Under the pieces are notes generated by a model that worked only from the letters and a program-made list of their open reading frames with translations, ran no database searches and had not been told where the DNA came from. 64,000 bases of DNA from assembly GCF_017894365.1 (NCBI RefSeq), contig NZ_CP059467.1:2542001-2606000 (forward strand). The letters run 5' to 3'. Position numbers and translations under genes: made by a program. The stretch is from Aromatoleum bremense. Its GTDB lineage: Bacteria; Pseudomonadota; Gammaproteobacteria; Burkholderiales; Rhodocyclaceae. Below, one piece after another: positions 36,440 to 44,523 of the stretch (position 1 is the first letter of the stretch; the number at the start of each line of letters is the position of its first letter).

Positions 36440-37159
36440 ATGGTCCACGCAACTCCTAGCGACGGGCGCAAGCGCACTACTGCCAACGTCGTTGTTCATT
36501 TTGCCCAGGCTTCGCTGGTGGCGGCGGGGATGCTCGCAGCAGGATGGCTCGGCAGCGCCTATCTGAAGCATGAGCCCGTCACGTTTGTCGACATCGGCGT
36601 GTTGCCTGGCAATGAAGCGGCAGTCGAGGTCGCTGCCGTCGTTCTGCCAACTCCCGCGATGCTGCCGGCCCAGCGCAACGCGATCGCCGAGGGGGTACTT
36701 TCATCCGAGATGAGGCGGGTACGGGACTACGTCGCGAGGCGCTACAAAGTGCCGACGACGATGCTCGAGCCGGTGCTTGTAGCCGCGGAGCATCACGGGC
36801 GGACCTCCGGCATCGATCCCCTGCTGATCGTCGCGATGGTGGCGATTGAGTCGAGCTTCAATCCGGTTGCGGTGAGCAGCATGGGCGCGCAGGGCCTGAT
36901 GCAGGTGATCCCGCGCTTTCACATGGACAAGATCGGCGACGTCGACCGAAAAAATCCGCTTTTCGATCCGCAGTTGAACGTGCGCGTCGGAACGCAGGTG
37001 CTCGCCGAAGGCTTGCGCCGTTTCGGCAGCCTGCAGGCTGCGCTGCAGTACTACGGCGGCGCGCGCAGCGATCCGCAGGCGCGATACGCCAACAAGGTGC
37101 TGGCGATGAAGCGGCGTCTCGTCGTCGCAGCCGGCCGGGGTACGGGCACCGACGTCTGA
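36440..37159 (+). CDS. Lytic transglycosylase (SLT domain)
   Basis: Predicted periplasmic, membrane-anchored murein lytic transglycosylase of 239 aa. A hydrophobic segment near residues 18-44 serves as signal anchor. The SLT domain (about 115-235) has the catalytic glutamate in IVAMVAIESSFNPVAVSS near 137, SMGAQGLMQVIPRFH, NVRVGTQVLAEGLRRFG and ALQYYGGA. ACGGAGGAACC precedes the ATG. Its substrate is peptidoglycan; it may serve wall turnover or envelope-complex assembly, as no secretion genes are nearby. Confidence 0.87.
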   Translation: MVHATPSDGRKRTTANVVVHFAQASLVAAGMLAAGWLGSAYLKHEPVTFVDIGVLPGNEAAVEVAAVVLPTPAMLPAQRNAIAEGVLSSEMRRVRDYVARRYKVPTTMLEPVLVAAEHHGRTSGIDPLLIVAMVAIESSFNPVAVSSMGAQGLMQVIPRFHMDKIGDVDRKNPLFDPQLNVRVGTQVLAEGLRRFGSLQAALQYYGGARSDPQARYANKVLAMKRRLVVAAGRGTGTDV

Positions 37160-37231
37160 CGCCTGGCGGCACGCCTCGCGGCGGCACGGATTTTCCTTGC
37201 GCGGGGATACGCGGAATTCAGGCGGCTGAAA

Positions 37232-37455
37232 ATCGGGATAGGGGCGGTCAGGAGTCCTGACCGTTCCCCTCCCACACCACCCGGCATGCGGGTCCGCACC
37301 GGGCGGTTCGAGCAGTTGAGGTTATGAGAGCCGCGGCACGCCGAGCCGGTCGAAGTAGGCGATGGGGATTGCTCGGTTCAGCGCCATGCGGCTGTTTCGC
37401 CATGTCAGTTGCTCCACCGCGCTGCACGCGTCCCACGACGCATGAAACGGGCGTT
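37232..37455 (-). mobile_element. 3' remnant of a group II intron
   Basis: On the minus strand this segment encodes what looks like the last ~30 residues of an intron reverse transcriptase (SRMALNRAIPIAYFDRLG, then VPRLS and a stop). It is followed by a domain V-like hairpin (GAACCGCCCGGTGCGG, then CCCGCATGCCGGGTGG), a domain VI-like stem (GGTCAGGA / TCCTGACC) and the terminal CCCGAT at 37237-37232. The 5' ribozyme and most of the reverse transcriptase are gone. The remnant abuts the truncated IS110 gene at about 37455. Confidence 0.65.
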
Positions 37456-38429
37456 AAATAGCGGCACACGTCAAGAACGTGCCCGGGCGCAAGACCGACG
37501 TCAATGACGCGACGTGGCTGGCCGACCTGCTGGCCCATGGCCTGATCCGCACGAGCTTCGTGCCGCCCGTGGCGGTGCAGGAACTGCGTTCGCTCACCCG
37601 CACCCGCAAACAGTTCGTGCGCGAGCGCAGTGCGCACATCCAGCGCATCGAGAAAGTGCTCGAAGACGCCAATCTCAAACTCGGCGTCGTGCTCAGCGAC
37701 ATACTCGGCCAGAGCGGGCGCGCGGTGCTGCAGGCCATCATCGCGGGGCAGAACGATCCCCACCGCCTGCTCGCGTGCGTGAGCACGCGCGTGAAGGCGA
37801 CTCGCACCGAGCTGCTCGAAGCCCTGCGCGGCCACGTCAGCCCGCACCACCGTTTCATGCTCAAGCTGCACCTCACGCACATCGATGCGCTCGATCACGC
37901 CATTGCCGCCATCGAGAAGGAGGTCGGCCAGGGGCTCGAACCCTTTCGACAGGCGGCCGCGCTGCTGAGCACGATGCCGGGTTTGAGCGCGGTCAGCGCC
38001 CACGTGGTGGTGGCCGAAATCGGCATCGACATGTCGCGCTTCGCCACGCCCGGCCATTTGCTGTCCTGGGCCTGCCTGTGCCCGCGTAACGACGAGAGCG
38101 CCGGCAAACGCCGCAGCACCCGGTTGCGTCGCGGTGCCAACTGGCTCAAGACCACGCTGGTACAAGCGGCCTGGGCCGCCATCAAGGTCAAGGGCAGCTA
38201 CCTGCAGGCGCAGTTCCATCGCCTGCGCGCTCGCCGCGGTGCCAAGAAGGCCATCATCGGCGTGGTCGCCTCGATGCTCACCGCCGCCTGGCACATGCTG
38301 CGAGACGGCACCGAATGGCAGGACCTGGGCGCCGCACACTTCGATCGTGCCGATGCTCACAAGACCGCCAACCGACTGATCCGAAGGCTTCAACAGATCG
38401 GTTATGCCGCGAGCGTCGTGCCCGTTTAA
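37456..38429 (+). pseudogene. 5'-truncated IS110-family transposase
   Basis: The readable frame starts in the middle of the family sequence (IAAHVKNVPGRKTDVNDATW) and runs to the normal-looking C-terminus (LQQIGYAASVVPV, TAA at 38427). The KTDVNDA motif of the catalytic domain and the C-terminal transposase_20 helices (STMPGLSAVSAHVVVAEIG, WACLCPRNDESAGKRRS) are intact. About the first 90-100 residues, with the first catalytic Asp and Glu, are missing, so it should not be active. An internal start at 37479 could still give a protein. It abuts a group II intron remnant on one side and badH on the other. Confidence 0.85.
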
Positions 38430-39168
38430 AAGACTGGGTTTCATCCTAGGAATCAAGGACAAAGTCGCGATCGTCACCGGCGGTGCAGGCGGCATCGGTT
38501 CGGCAATCTGCCGCCGCTTCGGCGAAGAAGGCGCGAAAGTCGCAGTGTTCGATATCAACCGCGAAGCGGCCGAAACGGTCGCTGCGGATATCCGTGCGAA
38601 AGGTGGTAACGCCCAGGCGTTCGCGGTCGATCTGACGAACCAGGATTCGGTGATCACCGCGGTGACGGCCGCCGAGCAGGCGCTCGGCCCGACCGACGTG
38701 CTGGTCAATAACGCTGGCTGGGACAAGATCGTCGCGATCAACCTGTACGGCGCGCTGTACATGCACCACGCCGTCGCCAAGGGCATGGTCGAGCGCGGCT
38801 CGGGCCGCCTCGTCAACATCGCGTCCGACGCCGGCCGCGGCGGCTCCTCGGGCGAGGCGGTGTATTCGTTCTGCAAGGGCGGTCTGATCGCGTTCTCGAA
38901 GACGATGGCGCGCGAACTTGCCCGCCAGCAGATCAGCGTCAACGTCGTGTGCCCCGGCCCGACCGACGCGCCGCTGCTCGACGACATCTGCGGCGAAGGC
39001 GAGCGCGGCGAGAAGCTGCGCACCGCCTTCACGCGCGCGGTGCCGTTCGGGCGCCTCGGCCAACCCGACGACCTGCCCGGCGCGATTCTGTTCCTGTCGA
39101 GCGACGACGCGTCCTTCATCACCGGCCAGGTGCTGAGCGTGTCGGGCGGCCTGATGATGGCCGGCTGA
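38404..39168 (+). CDS. badH: 2-hydroxycyclohexanecarboxyl-CoA dehydrogenase (BadH-type SDR)
   Basis: NAD-dependent short-chain dehydrogenase predicted to oxidise 2-hydroxycyclohexane-1-carboxyl-CoA to the 2-keto form. The cofactor motif VTGGAGGIGSA, NNAGWD, the catalytic Ser in NIASDAG and the Tyr-xxx-Lys in YSFCKGG are all present. The C-terminus GQVLSVSGGLMMAG is normal. The family start (M-G-I-x-D-K) is here read CTA-GGA-ATC-AAG, so the native ATG is lost. The only normal in-frame start is ATG 38404, inside the end of the IS110 gene, adding about 15 foreign residues. The native promoter is therefore probably gone too. Confidence 0.82.
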   Translation: MPRASCPFKRLGFILGIKDKVAIVTGGAGGIGSAICRRFGEEGAKVAVFDINREAAETVAADIRAKGGNAQAFAVDLTNQDSVITAVTAAEQALGPTDVLVNNAGWDKIVAINLYGALYMHHAVAKGMVERGSGRLVNIASDAGRGGSSGEAVYSFCKGGLIAFSKTMARELARQQISVNVVCPGPTDAPLLDDICGEGERGEKLRTAFTRAVPFGRLGQPDDLPGAILFLSSDDASFITGQVLSVSGGLMMAG

Positions 39169-39212
39169 GCGCGGACTCGCGATCCCCAATCGAACATTCA
39201 GAGGAAATCAAA

Positions 39213-39995
39213 ATGGAATACCAGGACATTCTGTACACGAAGGAAGACGGCATCGCGACGATTACGATCGACCGGCCCGCGCAGTACAACGCGTTCCGCG
39301 CGCAGACCTGCGAGGAGATGATCCACGCGCTGAAGGACGCGGACTACGACCGCCAGATCGGCGTCGTCGTGCTGACTGGCGCCGGCGACAAGGCGTTCTG
39401 CACCGGTGGCGACCAGGGCACGCAGGACGGCGGCTACGGCGGTCGCGGCGTCATCGGCCTGCCGATCGAGGAAGTGCAGAGCGCGATCCGCGACATCGCG
39501 AAGCCGGTGATCGCGCGCGTGAACGGTTTCGCGATCGGCGGCGGCAACGTGCTCGTGACGATCTGCGATCTGGCGATCGCTTCCGACCGCGCTCAACTCG
39601 GCCAGGCCGGCCCGCGCGTCGGCTCGGTCGACCCCGGCTTCGGCACCGCGCTGCTCGCGCGCGTCGTCGGCGAGAAGAAGGCGCGCGAGATCTGGTATCT
39701 GTGCCGCCGCTACACTGCGCAGGAAGCGCTCGCGATGGGCCTCGTCAACGCCGTCGTGCCGCACGACCAGCTCGACGCCGAAGTGAAGAAGTGGTGCGAC
39801 GAGATCGTCGAGAAGAGCCCGACCGCGATCGCGCTGGCGAAGAAGTCGTTCAACGTCGACACCGAGATGATCCGCGGCATGGGTGGCCTCGCGATGCATG
39901 CGCTGAAGCTGTACTACGAGACGGCCGAATCGGCCGAAGGCGGCAACGCGTTCCGCGAGAAGAGGAAGCCGGAGTTCCGCAAGCACGTCAAGTAA
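39213..39995 (+). CDS. badI: 2-ketocyclohexanecarboxyl-CoA hydrolase
   Basis: Crotonase-family ring-cleaving enzyme that hydrolyses 2-ketocyclohexanecarboxyl-CoA to pimeloyl-CoA. Length (260 aa) and sequence features match BadI: YTKEDGIATITIDRPAQYNAF at the N-terminus, AFCTGGDQGTQDGGYGGRG near residue 65, NGFAIGGGNVLVTICDLAIAS near 110, and GPRVGSVDPGFGTALLARVVG near 135. Unlike hydratase relatives, the segment after GGDQ is rich in Gly and Tyr, as in BadI/MenB types. GAGGAAATCAAA precedes the ATG. It follows badH by 44 bases, in pathway order. Confidence 0.9.
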   Translation: MEYQDILYTKEDGIATITIDRPAQYNAFRAQTCEEMIHALKDADYDRQIGVVVLTGAGDKAFCTGGDQGTQDGGYGGRGVIGLPIEEVQSAIRDIAKPVIARVNGFAIGGGNVLVTICDLAIASDRAQLGQAGPRVGSVDPGFGTALLARVVGEKKAREIWYLCRRYTAQEALAMGLVNAVVPHDQLDAEVKKWCDEIVEKSPTAIALAKKSFNVDTEMIRGMGGLAMHALKLYYETAESAEGGNAFREKRKPEFRKHVK

Positions 39996-40111
39996 GCCTT
40001 GTCTTGGCGCAGGCGCCGCCGTCCCTGTTGGTCACGATCGCCGGCGGCGGCGTCTCGCAGCACCACCCTGAAAACCACAACGCACCATCACGACCGGAGA
40101 GGGAACAGGAC

Positions 40112-41266
40112 ATGATCCGCGATCAGGAGACTCTGAACATTCTGCTCGACACGATCTCGCGCTTCGTGCGCGAGCGCCTCGTGCCACAGGAAGCCCACGT
40201 CGCCGAAACCGACCAGATTCCGCAGGAACTCGTCGACGAGATGAAGGAACTCGGCCTCTTCGGCCTGTCGATTCCCGAGGAGTACGGCGGCATGGGGCTG
40301 ACGATGGAAGAAGAAGTCCTCGCGACCTTCGAGATCGGCAAGACTTCGCCGTGCTTCCGTTCGCTGTTCGCGACCAACAACGGCATCGGCGCGCAGGGCA
40401 TCGTCATCGACGGCACGCTCGAGCAAAAAAGCCATTACCTGCCGAAGCTCGCGTCCGGCGAGATCATCGGCTCGTTCGCGCTGACCGAGCCGGACAGCGG
40501 CTCGGACGCCGCCAGCCTGCGCACCAGCGCGCGCCGCGACGGCGACTGCTACGTGCTCAACGGCACCAAGCGCTACATCACGAATGCACCGGAAGCGGGC
40601 ATCTTCACGGTGATGGCGCGCACGACACCGGACTCGCGCGGCGCGCACGGCATCTCGGCCTTCATCGTCGAGCAGGGCACGCCGGGGCTCGCGCTCGGGC
40701 CGATCGACAGGAAGATGGGCCAGAAGGGTGCGCACATCTGCGACGTGATCTTCGAGGACTGCCGCGTGCCGGCCGCGAACCTGATCGGCGGGCGCGAGGA
40801 AGTGGGCTTCAAGACCGCGATGAAGGTGCTCGACAAGGGCCGCATCAATATCGCCGCAGTGTGCGTCGGCGTCGCGGAACGCATGCTCGACGATGCGCTG
40901 CGCTACGCGATGGAACGCAAGCAGTTCGGCAAGCCGATCGCCGAGTTCCAGCTGATCCAGGCGATGCTCGCCGACAGCAAGGCCGAGATCTATGCCGCGC
41001 GCAGCATGGTGATCGACGCCGCACGGCGCCGCGACGACGGGCTCGACGTCGGCACCGAGGCCGCGTGCGCGAAACTCTTCGCATCGGAGATGTGCGGCCG
41101 TGTCGCCGATCGTGCGGTGCAGATCTTCGGCGGCGCCGGGTATCTGGCCGAATACGGCATCGAGCGCTTCTACCGCGACGTGCGCCTGTTCCGCATCTTC
41201 GAAGGCACGACGCAGATCCAGCAGCTCGTGATCGCCCGCAACATGATCCGCGCGCAGGCGGGCTGA
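40112..41266 (+). CDS. aliB: Cyclohexanecarboxyl-CoA dehydrogenase (acyl-CoA dehydrogenase)
   Basis: FAD enzyme of 384 aa predicted to convert cyclohexanecarboxyl-CoA to the 1-ene, giving electrons to ETF. Acyl-CoA dehydrogenase blocks: EEYGGMGLTMEEEV, GSFALTEPDSGSDAASLRT (near residue 120), NGTKRYITNAPEAGIFTVMART, RKQFGKPIAEFQLIQAMLAD, QIFGGAGYLAEYGIERFYRDVR, and the C-terminal FEGTTQIQQLVIARNM, which holds the usual catalytic-base Glu position. The assignment to AliB rests on the adjacent badH and badI; glutaryl- or other acyl-CoA dehydrogenases look similar. 116 bases separate it from badI. Confidence 0.83.
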   Translation: MIRDQETLNILLDTISRFVRERLVPQEAHVAETDQIPQELVDEMKELGLFGLSIPEEYGGMGLTMEEEVLATFEIGKTSPCFRSLFATNNGIGAQGIVIDGTLEQKSHYLPKLASGEIIGSFALTEPDSGSDAASLRTSARRDGDCYVLNGTKRYITNAPEAGIFTVMARTTPDSRGAHGISAFIVEQGTPGLALGPIDRKMGQKGAHICDVIFEDCRVPAANLIGGREEVGFKTAMKVLDKGRINIAAVCVGVAERMLDDALRYAMERKQFGKPIAEFQLIQAMLADSKAEIYAARSMVIDAARRRDDGLDVGTEAACAKLFASEMCGRVADRAVQIFGGAGYLAEYGIERFYRDVRLFRIFEGTTQIQQLVIARNMIRAQAG

Positions 41267-41282
41267 CGAAACCCCGACTGAA

Positions 41283-41415
41283 ATCGCGGCCGCCGATGTG
41301 GCGTTCGTCGTCGACGACGAGTCGGTCCGGTATTCCCTGAACTGGTTGCTCAGTTCGATTGCACTCGATGTGAAAATGTACGACTCGGCGCAAGCATTTC
41401 TCGACGCCGATATTT
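41283..41415 (+). pseudogene. Response-regulator receiver-domain fragment (FixJ/StyR-like)
   Basis: About 45 codons just after aliB read PTEIAAADVAFVVDDESVRY, then SLNWLLSSIALDV and YDSAQAFLDAD. This is the first helix-strand portion of a receiver domain with the VVDD(D)ESVR acidic motif. Similarity ends at about 41415 and the frame then runs antisense through the toxin gene. No phospho-acceptor or output domain remains. Confidence 0.65.
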
Positions 41416-41498
41416 CCTGTTCCTTCCCGCCCTGGCAAGCAAGGCTTTCGGAGTTGGAGTTCAACTCCACTCCGACTATTTCAGCCATCCTCGCGGGG

Positions 41499-41783
41499 TC
41501 ATTTTCCCTTCAAGTCGCGATAGAAGTTCTCGTGCGGCCCAACAGCTTCGAGATAGACCAGGCGCACCTGGTCAGCGACGGTATAGCCGAGAAGGTAGAG
41601 CTGGCCCTGGCTGCGGAACTTCACGACCCGCAAGTCCGCGAGGTCGCCCTTCTTGCGTTCCCCGCTGTTCGGGTCGGCGGCCACCCCTGCCACGGCTTGG
41701 TCGACGTCGGCCGCGATGTTGTCGTGGAGCTTCTTGTACTGGCGACCAAACCGGCGTGTCTGGACGACTCCGTAATCACTCAC
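41499..41783 (-). CDS. RelE/ParE-family toxin
   Basis: Predicted ribosome-dependent or gyrase-type toxin of 94 aa. Typical of the family are the basic helical N-terminus (TRRFGRQYKKLHDNIAADVDQAVAGVAADP), the strand DLADLRVVKFRSQGQLYLLGY, and a C-terminal VRLVYLEAVGPHENFYRDLK that carries the usual HxNFYRDLK ending. Its ATG overlaps the antitoxin stop (ATGA), so the two are translated together. The pair separates aliB and the response-regulator fragment from the paaY-like gene, in the opposite direction to aliB. Confidence 0.85.
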   Translation of the reverse strand: MSDYGVVQTRRFGRQYKKLHDNIAADVDQAVAGVAADPNSGERKKGDLADLRVVKFRSQGQLYLLGYTVADQVRLVYLEAVGPHENFYRDLKGK

Positions 41784-42013
41784 TGCTGCCGGCTTCGTGG
41801 CACGAACGGGGTGGCGTCCTCACGGGGCTCCGCCATCGAGACCAAGGCCTCGGCGACAAAGCTGACCGGCAAGTCGGGGTTGTCCAGGGCAGCCCGGCCA
41901 ACCTTCGCCCAGAACTCAATCTGGCCGGCAATGGTGCGATGCTCGGCGGCGGCATCAACCTTCGCCTGGTTGTAGAGGGTCTGGTCAATTCGAATCGAGG
42001 TGGTGGCGGACAT
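41780..42013 (-). CDS. ParD-like antitoxin
   Basis: 77-aa antitoxin partner of the RelE/ParE toxin. N-terminal SIRIDQTLYNQAKVDAAAEHRTIAGQIEFWAKVGRAALDNPDLP is a ribbon-helix-helix-like DNA-binding segment of the ParD_like type. The C-terminal MAEPREDATPFVPRSRQQ is likely the toxin-binding tail. The ATG at 42013 starts just downstream (on the minus strand) of an imperfect palindrome that may be its operator. Confidence 0.83.
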   Translation of the reverse strand: MSATTSIRIDQTLYNQAKVDAAAEHRTIAGQIEFWAKVGRAALDNPDLPVSFVAEALVSMAEPREDATPFVPRSRQQ

Positions 42014-42025
42014 GGCAGGCTGTTA

Positions 42026-42051
42026 CTACAATTGTGGCAAATCAATCGTAG
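42026..42051. promoter_or_regulatory. Palindromic putative operator of the ParD-like/RelE pair
   Basis: CTACAATTG (42026-42034) and CAATCGTAG (42043-42051) are inverted repeats matching at 8 of 9 positions around an 8-base spacer, 13 bases before the antitoxin start. Autoregulation by antitoxin binding is the usual pattern; the role here is inferred. Confidence 0.5.
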
Positions 42052-42084
42052 CTTAGGCCTGCCCCCATGTCGAGCTGGTTACCG

Positions 42085-42699
42085 TCACGAGCGCTGTTTC
42101 TGCTCGCTCAGCGGGACGATTTCCGGCATCACGATGCGCTTGCGGTCGGCCTCGACCGCCGCGAGCGCGTCGGTCTCGACCATCGTCGCGAGGCAGCGGC
42201 GGGTGAGGTTCTGGTAGATGCCGGTGCCCTGGACCTTCCACGCCATCTCCTGTTCGGTCAGCGGGCGGACGACTTTCGCCGGCGTGCCGGCGACGAGGGT
42301 GGCCGGCGGCACCTGCATGCCGGCCTTGACGAAGCTGCACGCGGCGACGAACGCGTTCTCGCCGACGACCGCGTTGTCCATGACGACGGCGTTCATGCCG
42401 ACGAGCGCGTTGCGGCCGATCGTGCAGCAGTGCAGCACCGCGCCGTGGCCGATGTGGCCGTTCTCGTTGATCACCGTGTCGTGGTCCGGAAAGCTGTGGA
42501 TGACGCAGGTGTCCTGCACGTTGACGCCGGCCATCAGGATCAGCCGGCCGAAGTCGCCGCGCAGGCTCGCGCACGGGCCGACGTAGCAGCCGGGGCCGAC
42601 GATGACGTCGCCGATCAGCACCGCGGTGGGATGGACGTAGGCGCTCGGGTCGACGACCGGCACGACGCCGTCGATGGCATAGACGCGGGGCGGTTTCAT
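42085..42699 (-). CDS. paaY: Gamma-carbonic-anhydrase-like / PaaY-type hexapeptide-repeat protein
   Basis: Left-handed beta-helix protein of 204 aa, predicted trimeric with a metal site. Hexapeptide repeats run from about residue 15 to 150. The family ligands appear in SLRGDFGRLILMAGVNVQDTCVIH and NGHIGHGAVLHCCTIGRNALVG. The C-terminal helix region (EMAWKVQGTGIYQNLTRRCLATM) matches PaaY/CaiE. PaaY is known as a thioesterase that relieves stalled CoA intermediates in aromatic degradation, which suits this alicyclic-acid cluster (inference). Start 42699 is preceded by AAGGAGACATC; the frame open upstream is ignored. Confidence 0.82.
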   Translation of the reverse strand: MKPPRVYAIDGVVPVVDPSAYVHPTAVLIGDVIVGPGCYVGPCASLRGDFGRLILMAGVNVQDTCVIHSFPDHDTVINENGHIGHGAVLHCCTIGRNALVGMNAVVMDNAVVGENAFVAACSFVKAGMQVPPATLVAGTPAKVVRPLTEQEMAWKVQGTGIYQNLTRRCLATMVETDALAAVEADRKRIVMPEIVPLSEQKQRS

Positions 42700-42793
42700 G
42701 ATGTCTCCTTGCTGCCCGCGCTCGTGCGGGCGAAATGGGTCGGGGTGGCGCGGCGGCTTCACGACACGCGCCGCGGGCCGCGCCGGTTCGCGC

Positions 42794-44446
42794 TCACATG
42801 TTCGGGTAGGTCGGCCCTTCGCCGCCCTGCGGCACGACCCACGTGATGTTCTGCGTCGGGTCCTTGATGTCGCAGGTCTTGCAGTGCAGGCAGTTCTGCG
42901 CATTGATCTGCAGGCGCGCGCTGTTGGCAGATGAGGCGCCCGCGTCGCGCACGATCTCGTAGACGCCGGCCGGGCAGTAGCGTTGCTCCGGCGCGTCGAA
43001 CTGCGCGAGATTCACGTCGATCGGCACTGCCGCATCGCCGAGCGTCAGGTGGCAGGGCTGGTCTTCCTCGTGGTTCGTGTTCGAGATGAACACCGACGAC
43101 AAGCGGTCGAACGTCAGCACGCCGTCGGGCTTCGGATAGGCGATCGGCGCACTTTCGGCCGCGGGCCGCAGCTTGTCGTGGTCGGCGCTGTTCTTCAGCG
43201 TCCACGGCGCGCGCCCGCGCAGCACGATCTGGTCGATGCCGAACATCAATGAGCCGGTCTTCAGGCCCTTGCTCATCCACGGCTTGAAGTTGCGCGCCTT
43301 GTGCAGTTCCTCGTACAGCCAGCTGGCGCGGAACGCTTCGGGGTAGGTGGCGAGCTCGTCGTGTGCGCGGCCCGCGGCGAGCGCGGCGAAACAGGCTTCC
43401 GCGGCGAGCGAGCCGGACTTGATCGCACAGTGCGAACCCTTGATGCGGCTCGCGTTGAGGAAGCCCGCGTCGTCGCCGATCAGCGCGCCGCCCGGGAACA
43501 CCAGCTTCGGCATCGACTGCAGGCCGCCGGCCGCGATCGCGCGCGCACCGTAGGCGACGCGCCGCGCGCCGGCGAAGAAGTCCTTCAGCAGCGGGTGGGT
43601 CTTGAGCCGCTGCATCTCGTCGAACGGCGACAGGTGCGGGTTGCGGTAGCCGAGGCCGACGACGAAGCCGACCGACACCAGGTTGTCTTCCATGTGGTAC
43701 AGGAAGCCGCCGCCGTAGGTGTCCGGCTCGAGCGGCCAGCCGCCGGTGTGGATCACGAGGCCCTGGCGGTGCCGTTCGGGCTTGAGTTCCCACAGCTCCT
43801 TGATGCCGATGCCGTAGGTCTGCGGATCACAGTCGCGGCGCAGGTCGAACTTCGCCTCGAGCTGCTTGCCGAGGTGGCCGCGGCAGCCTTCGGCGAACAG
43901 CGTGTATTTCGCCTGCAGCTCCATGCCCGGCTGGAAGTTCGGACCTTCCGAGCCGTCCTTCAGGCGCCCCATGTCGCCGGTCGCGACGCCTGTCACGCGG
44001 TCTTCGGCGTCGTACAGGATTTCGGCCCCGGCGAAGCCGGCATAGACGTCGACGCCCAGCGCTTCGGCCTGCGTCGCGAGCCAGCGGCACACGTTGCCAA
44101 GGCTGACGATGTAATTGCCGTGGTTCTGGAAACAGTCGGGCAGCAGCGCGTTCGGCAGCTGCCGGCCGCCAGTGTCACTGAGCAGCAGGAAGCGGTCTTC
44201 GGTGACCGCGGCTTTCAGCGGCGCGCCGAGCGCCTGCCAGTCGGGGAAGAGCTCGGCGAGCGCGCGCGGGTCCATCACCGCGCCCGACAGGATGTGCGCG
44301 CCGACTTCCGAGCCCTTCTCGATGACGCAGATCGACAGCTCGCTGCCGGCATCCGCGGCGAGCTGCTTCAGGCGGATCGCCGCAGACAGCCCGGCCGGGC
44401 CGCCGCCGACGATCACGACGTCGAATTCCATTGCTTCACGACTCAT
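42794..44446 (-). CDS. Electron-transfer-flavoprotein:ubiquinone oxidoreductase
   Basis: Membrane-associated flavoprotein/iron-sulphur enzyme (550 aa) that passes electrons from ETF to quinone, here probably those released by AliB and later acyl-CoA dehydrogenases. The FAD-binding motif VVIVGGGPAGLSAAIRL is at residues 10-26. GCRGHLGKQL and the quinone-site region YGGGFLYHMEDNLVSVGFVVGL follow. The 4Fe-4S cysteines are in RYCPAGVYEI and NCLHCKTCDIKDPTQNITW at the C-terminus. The ATG at 44446 has GTGGAGATG upstream. It is about 95 bases from the paaY-like gene in the same direction. Confidence 0.93.
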   Translation of the reverse strand: MSREAMEFDVVIVGGGPAGLSAAIRLKQLAADAGSELSICVIEKGSEVGAHILSGAVMDPRALAELFPDWQALGAPLKAAVTEDRFLLLSDTGGRQLPNALLPDCFQNHGNYIVSLGNVCRWLATQAEALGVDVYAGFAGAEILYDAEDRVTGVATGDMGRLKDGSEGPNFQPGMELQAKYTLFAEGCRGHLGKQLEAKFDLRRDCDPQTYGIGIKELWELKPERHRQGLVIHTGGWPLEPDTYGGGFLYHMEDNLVSVGFVVGLGYRNPHLSPFDEMQRLKTHPLLKDFFAGARRVAYGARAIAAGGLQSMPKLVFPGGALIGDDAGFLNASRIKGSHCAIKSGSLAAEACFAALAAGRAHDELATYPEAFRASWLYEELHKARNFKPWMSKGLKTGSLMFGIDQIVLRGRAPWTLKNSADHDKLRPAAESAPIAYPKPDGVLTFDRLSSVFISNTNHEEDQPCHLTLGDAAVPIDVNLAQFDAPEQRYCPAGVYEIVRDAGASSANSARLQINAQNCLHCKTCDIKDPTQNITWVVPQGGEGPTYPNM

Positions 44447-44523
44447 CTTTTCATCTCCACAGGCTGCATTTCGTTGCGTTCCGCCGCTGCGAGCGCGGCG
44501 GAACGACTCAATTCCGGGTGGCT

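Noticed and set aside
37290..37310. tRNA T-loop-like GGTTCGAGC
   Set aside because: No acceptor stem or anticodon arm around it; it is part of the group II intron domain V-like hairpin on the minus strand.
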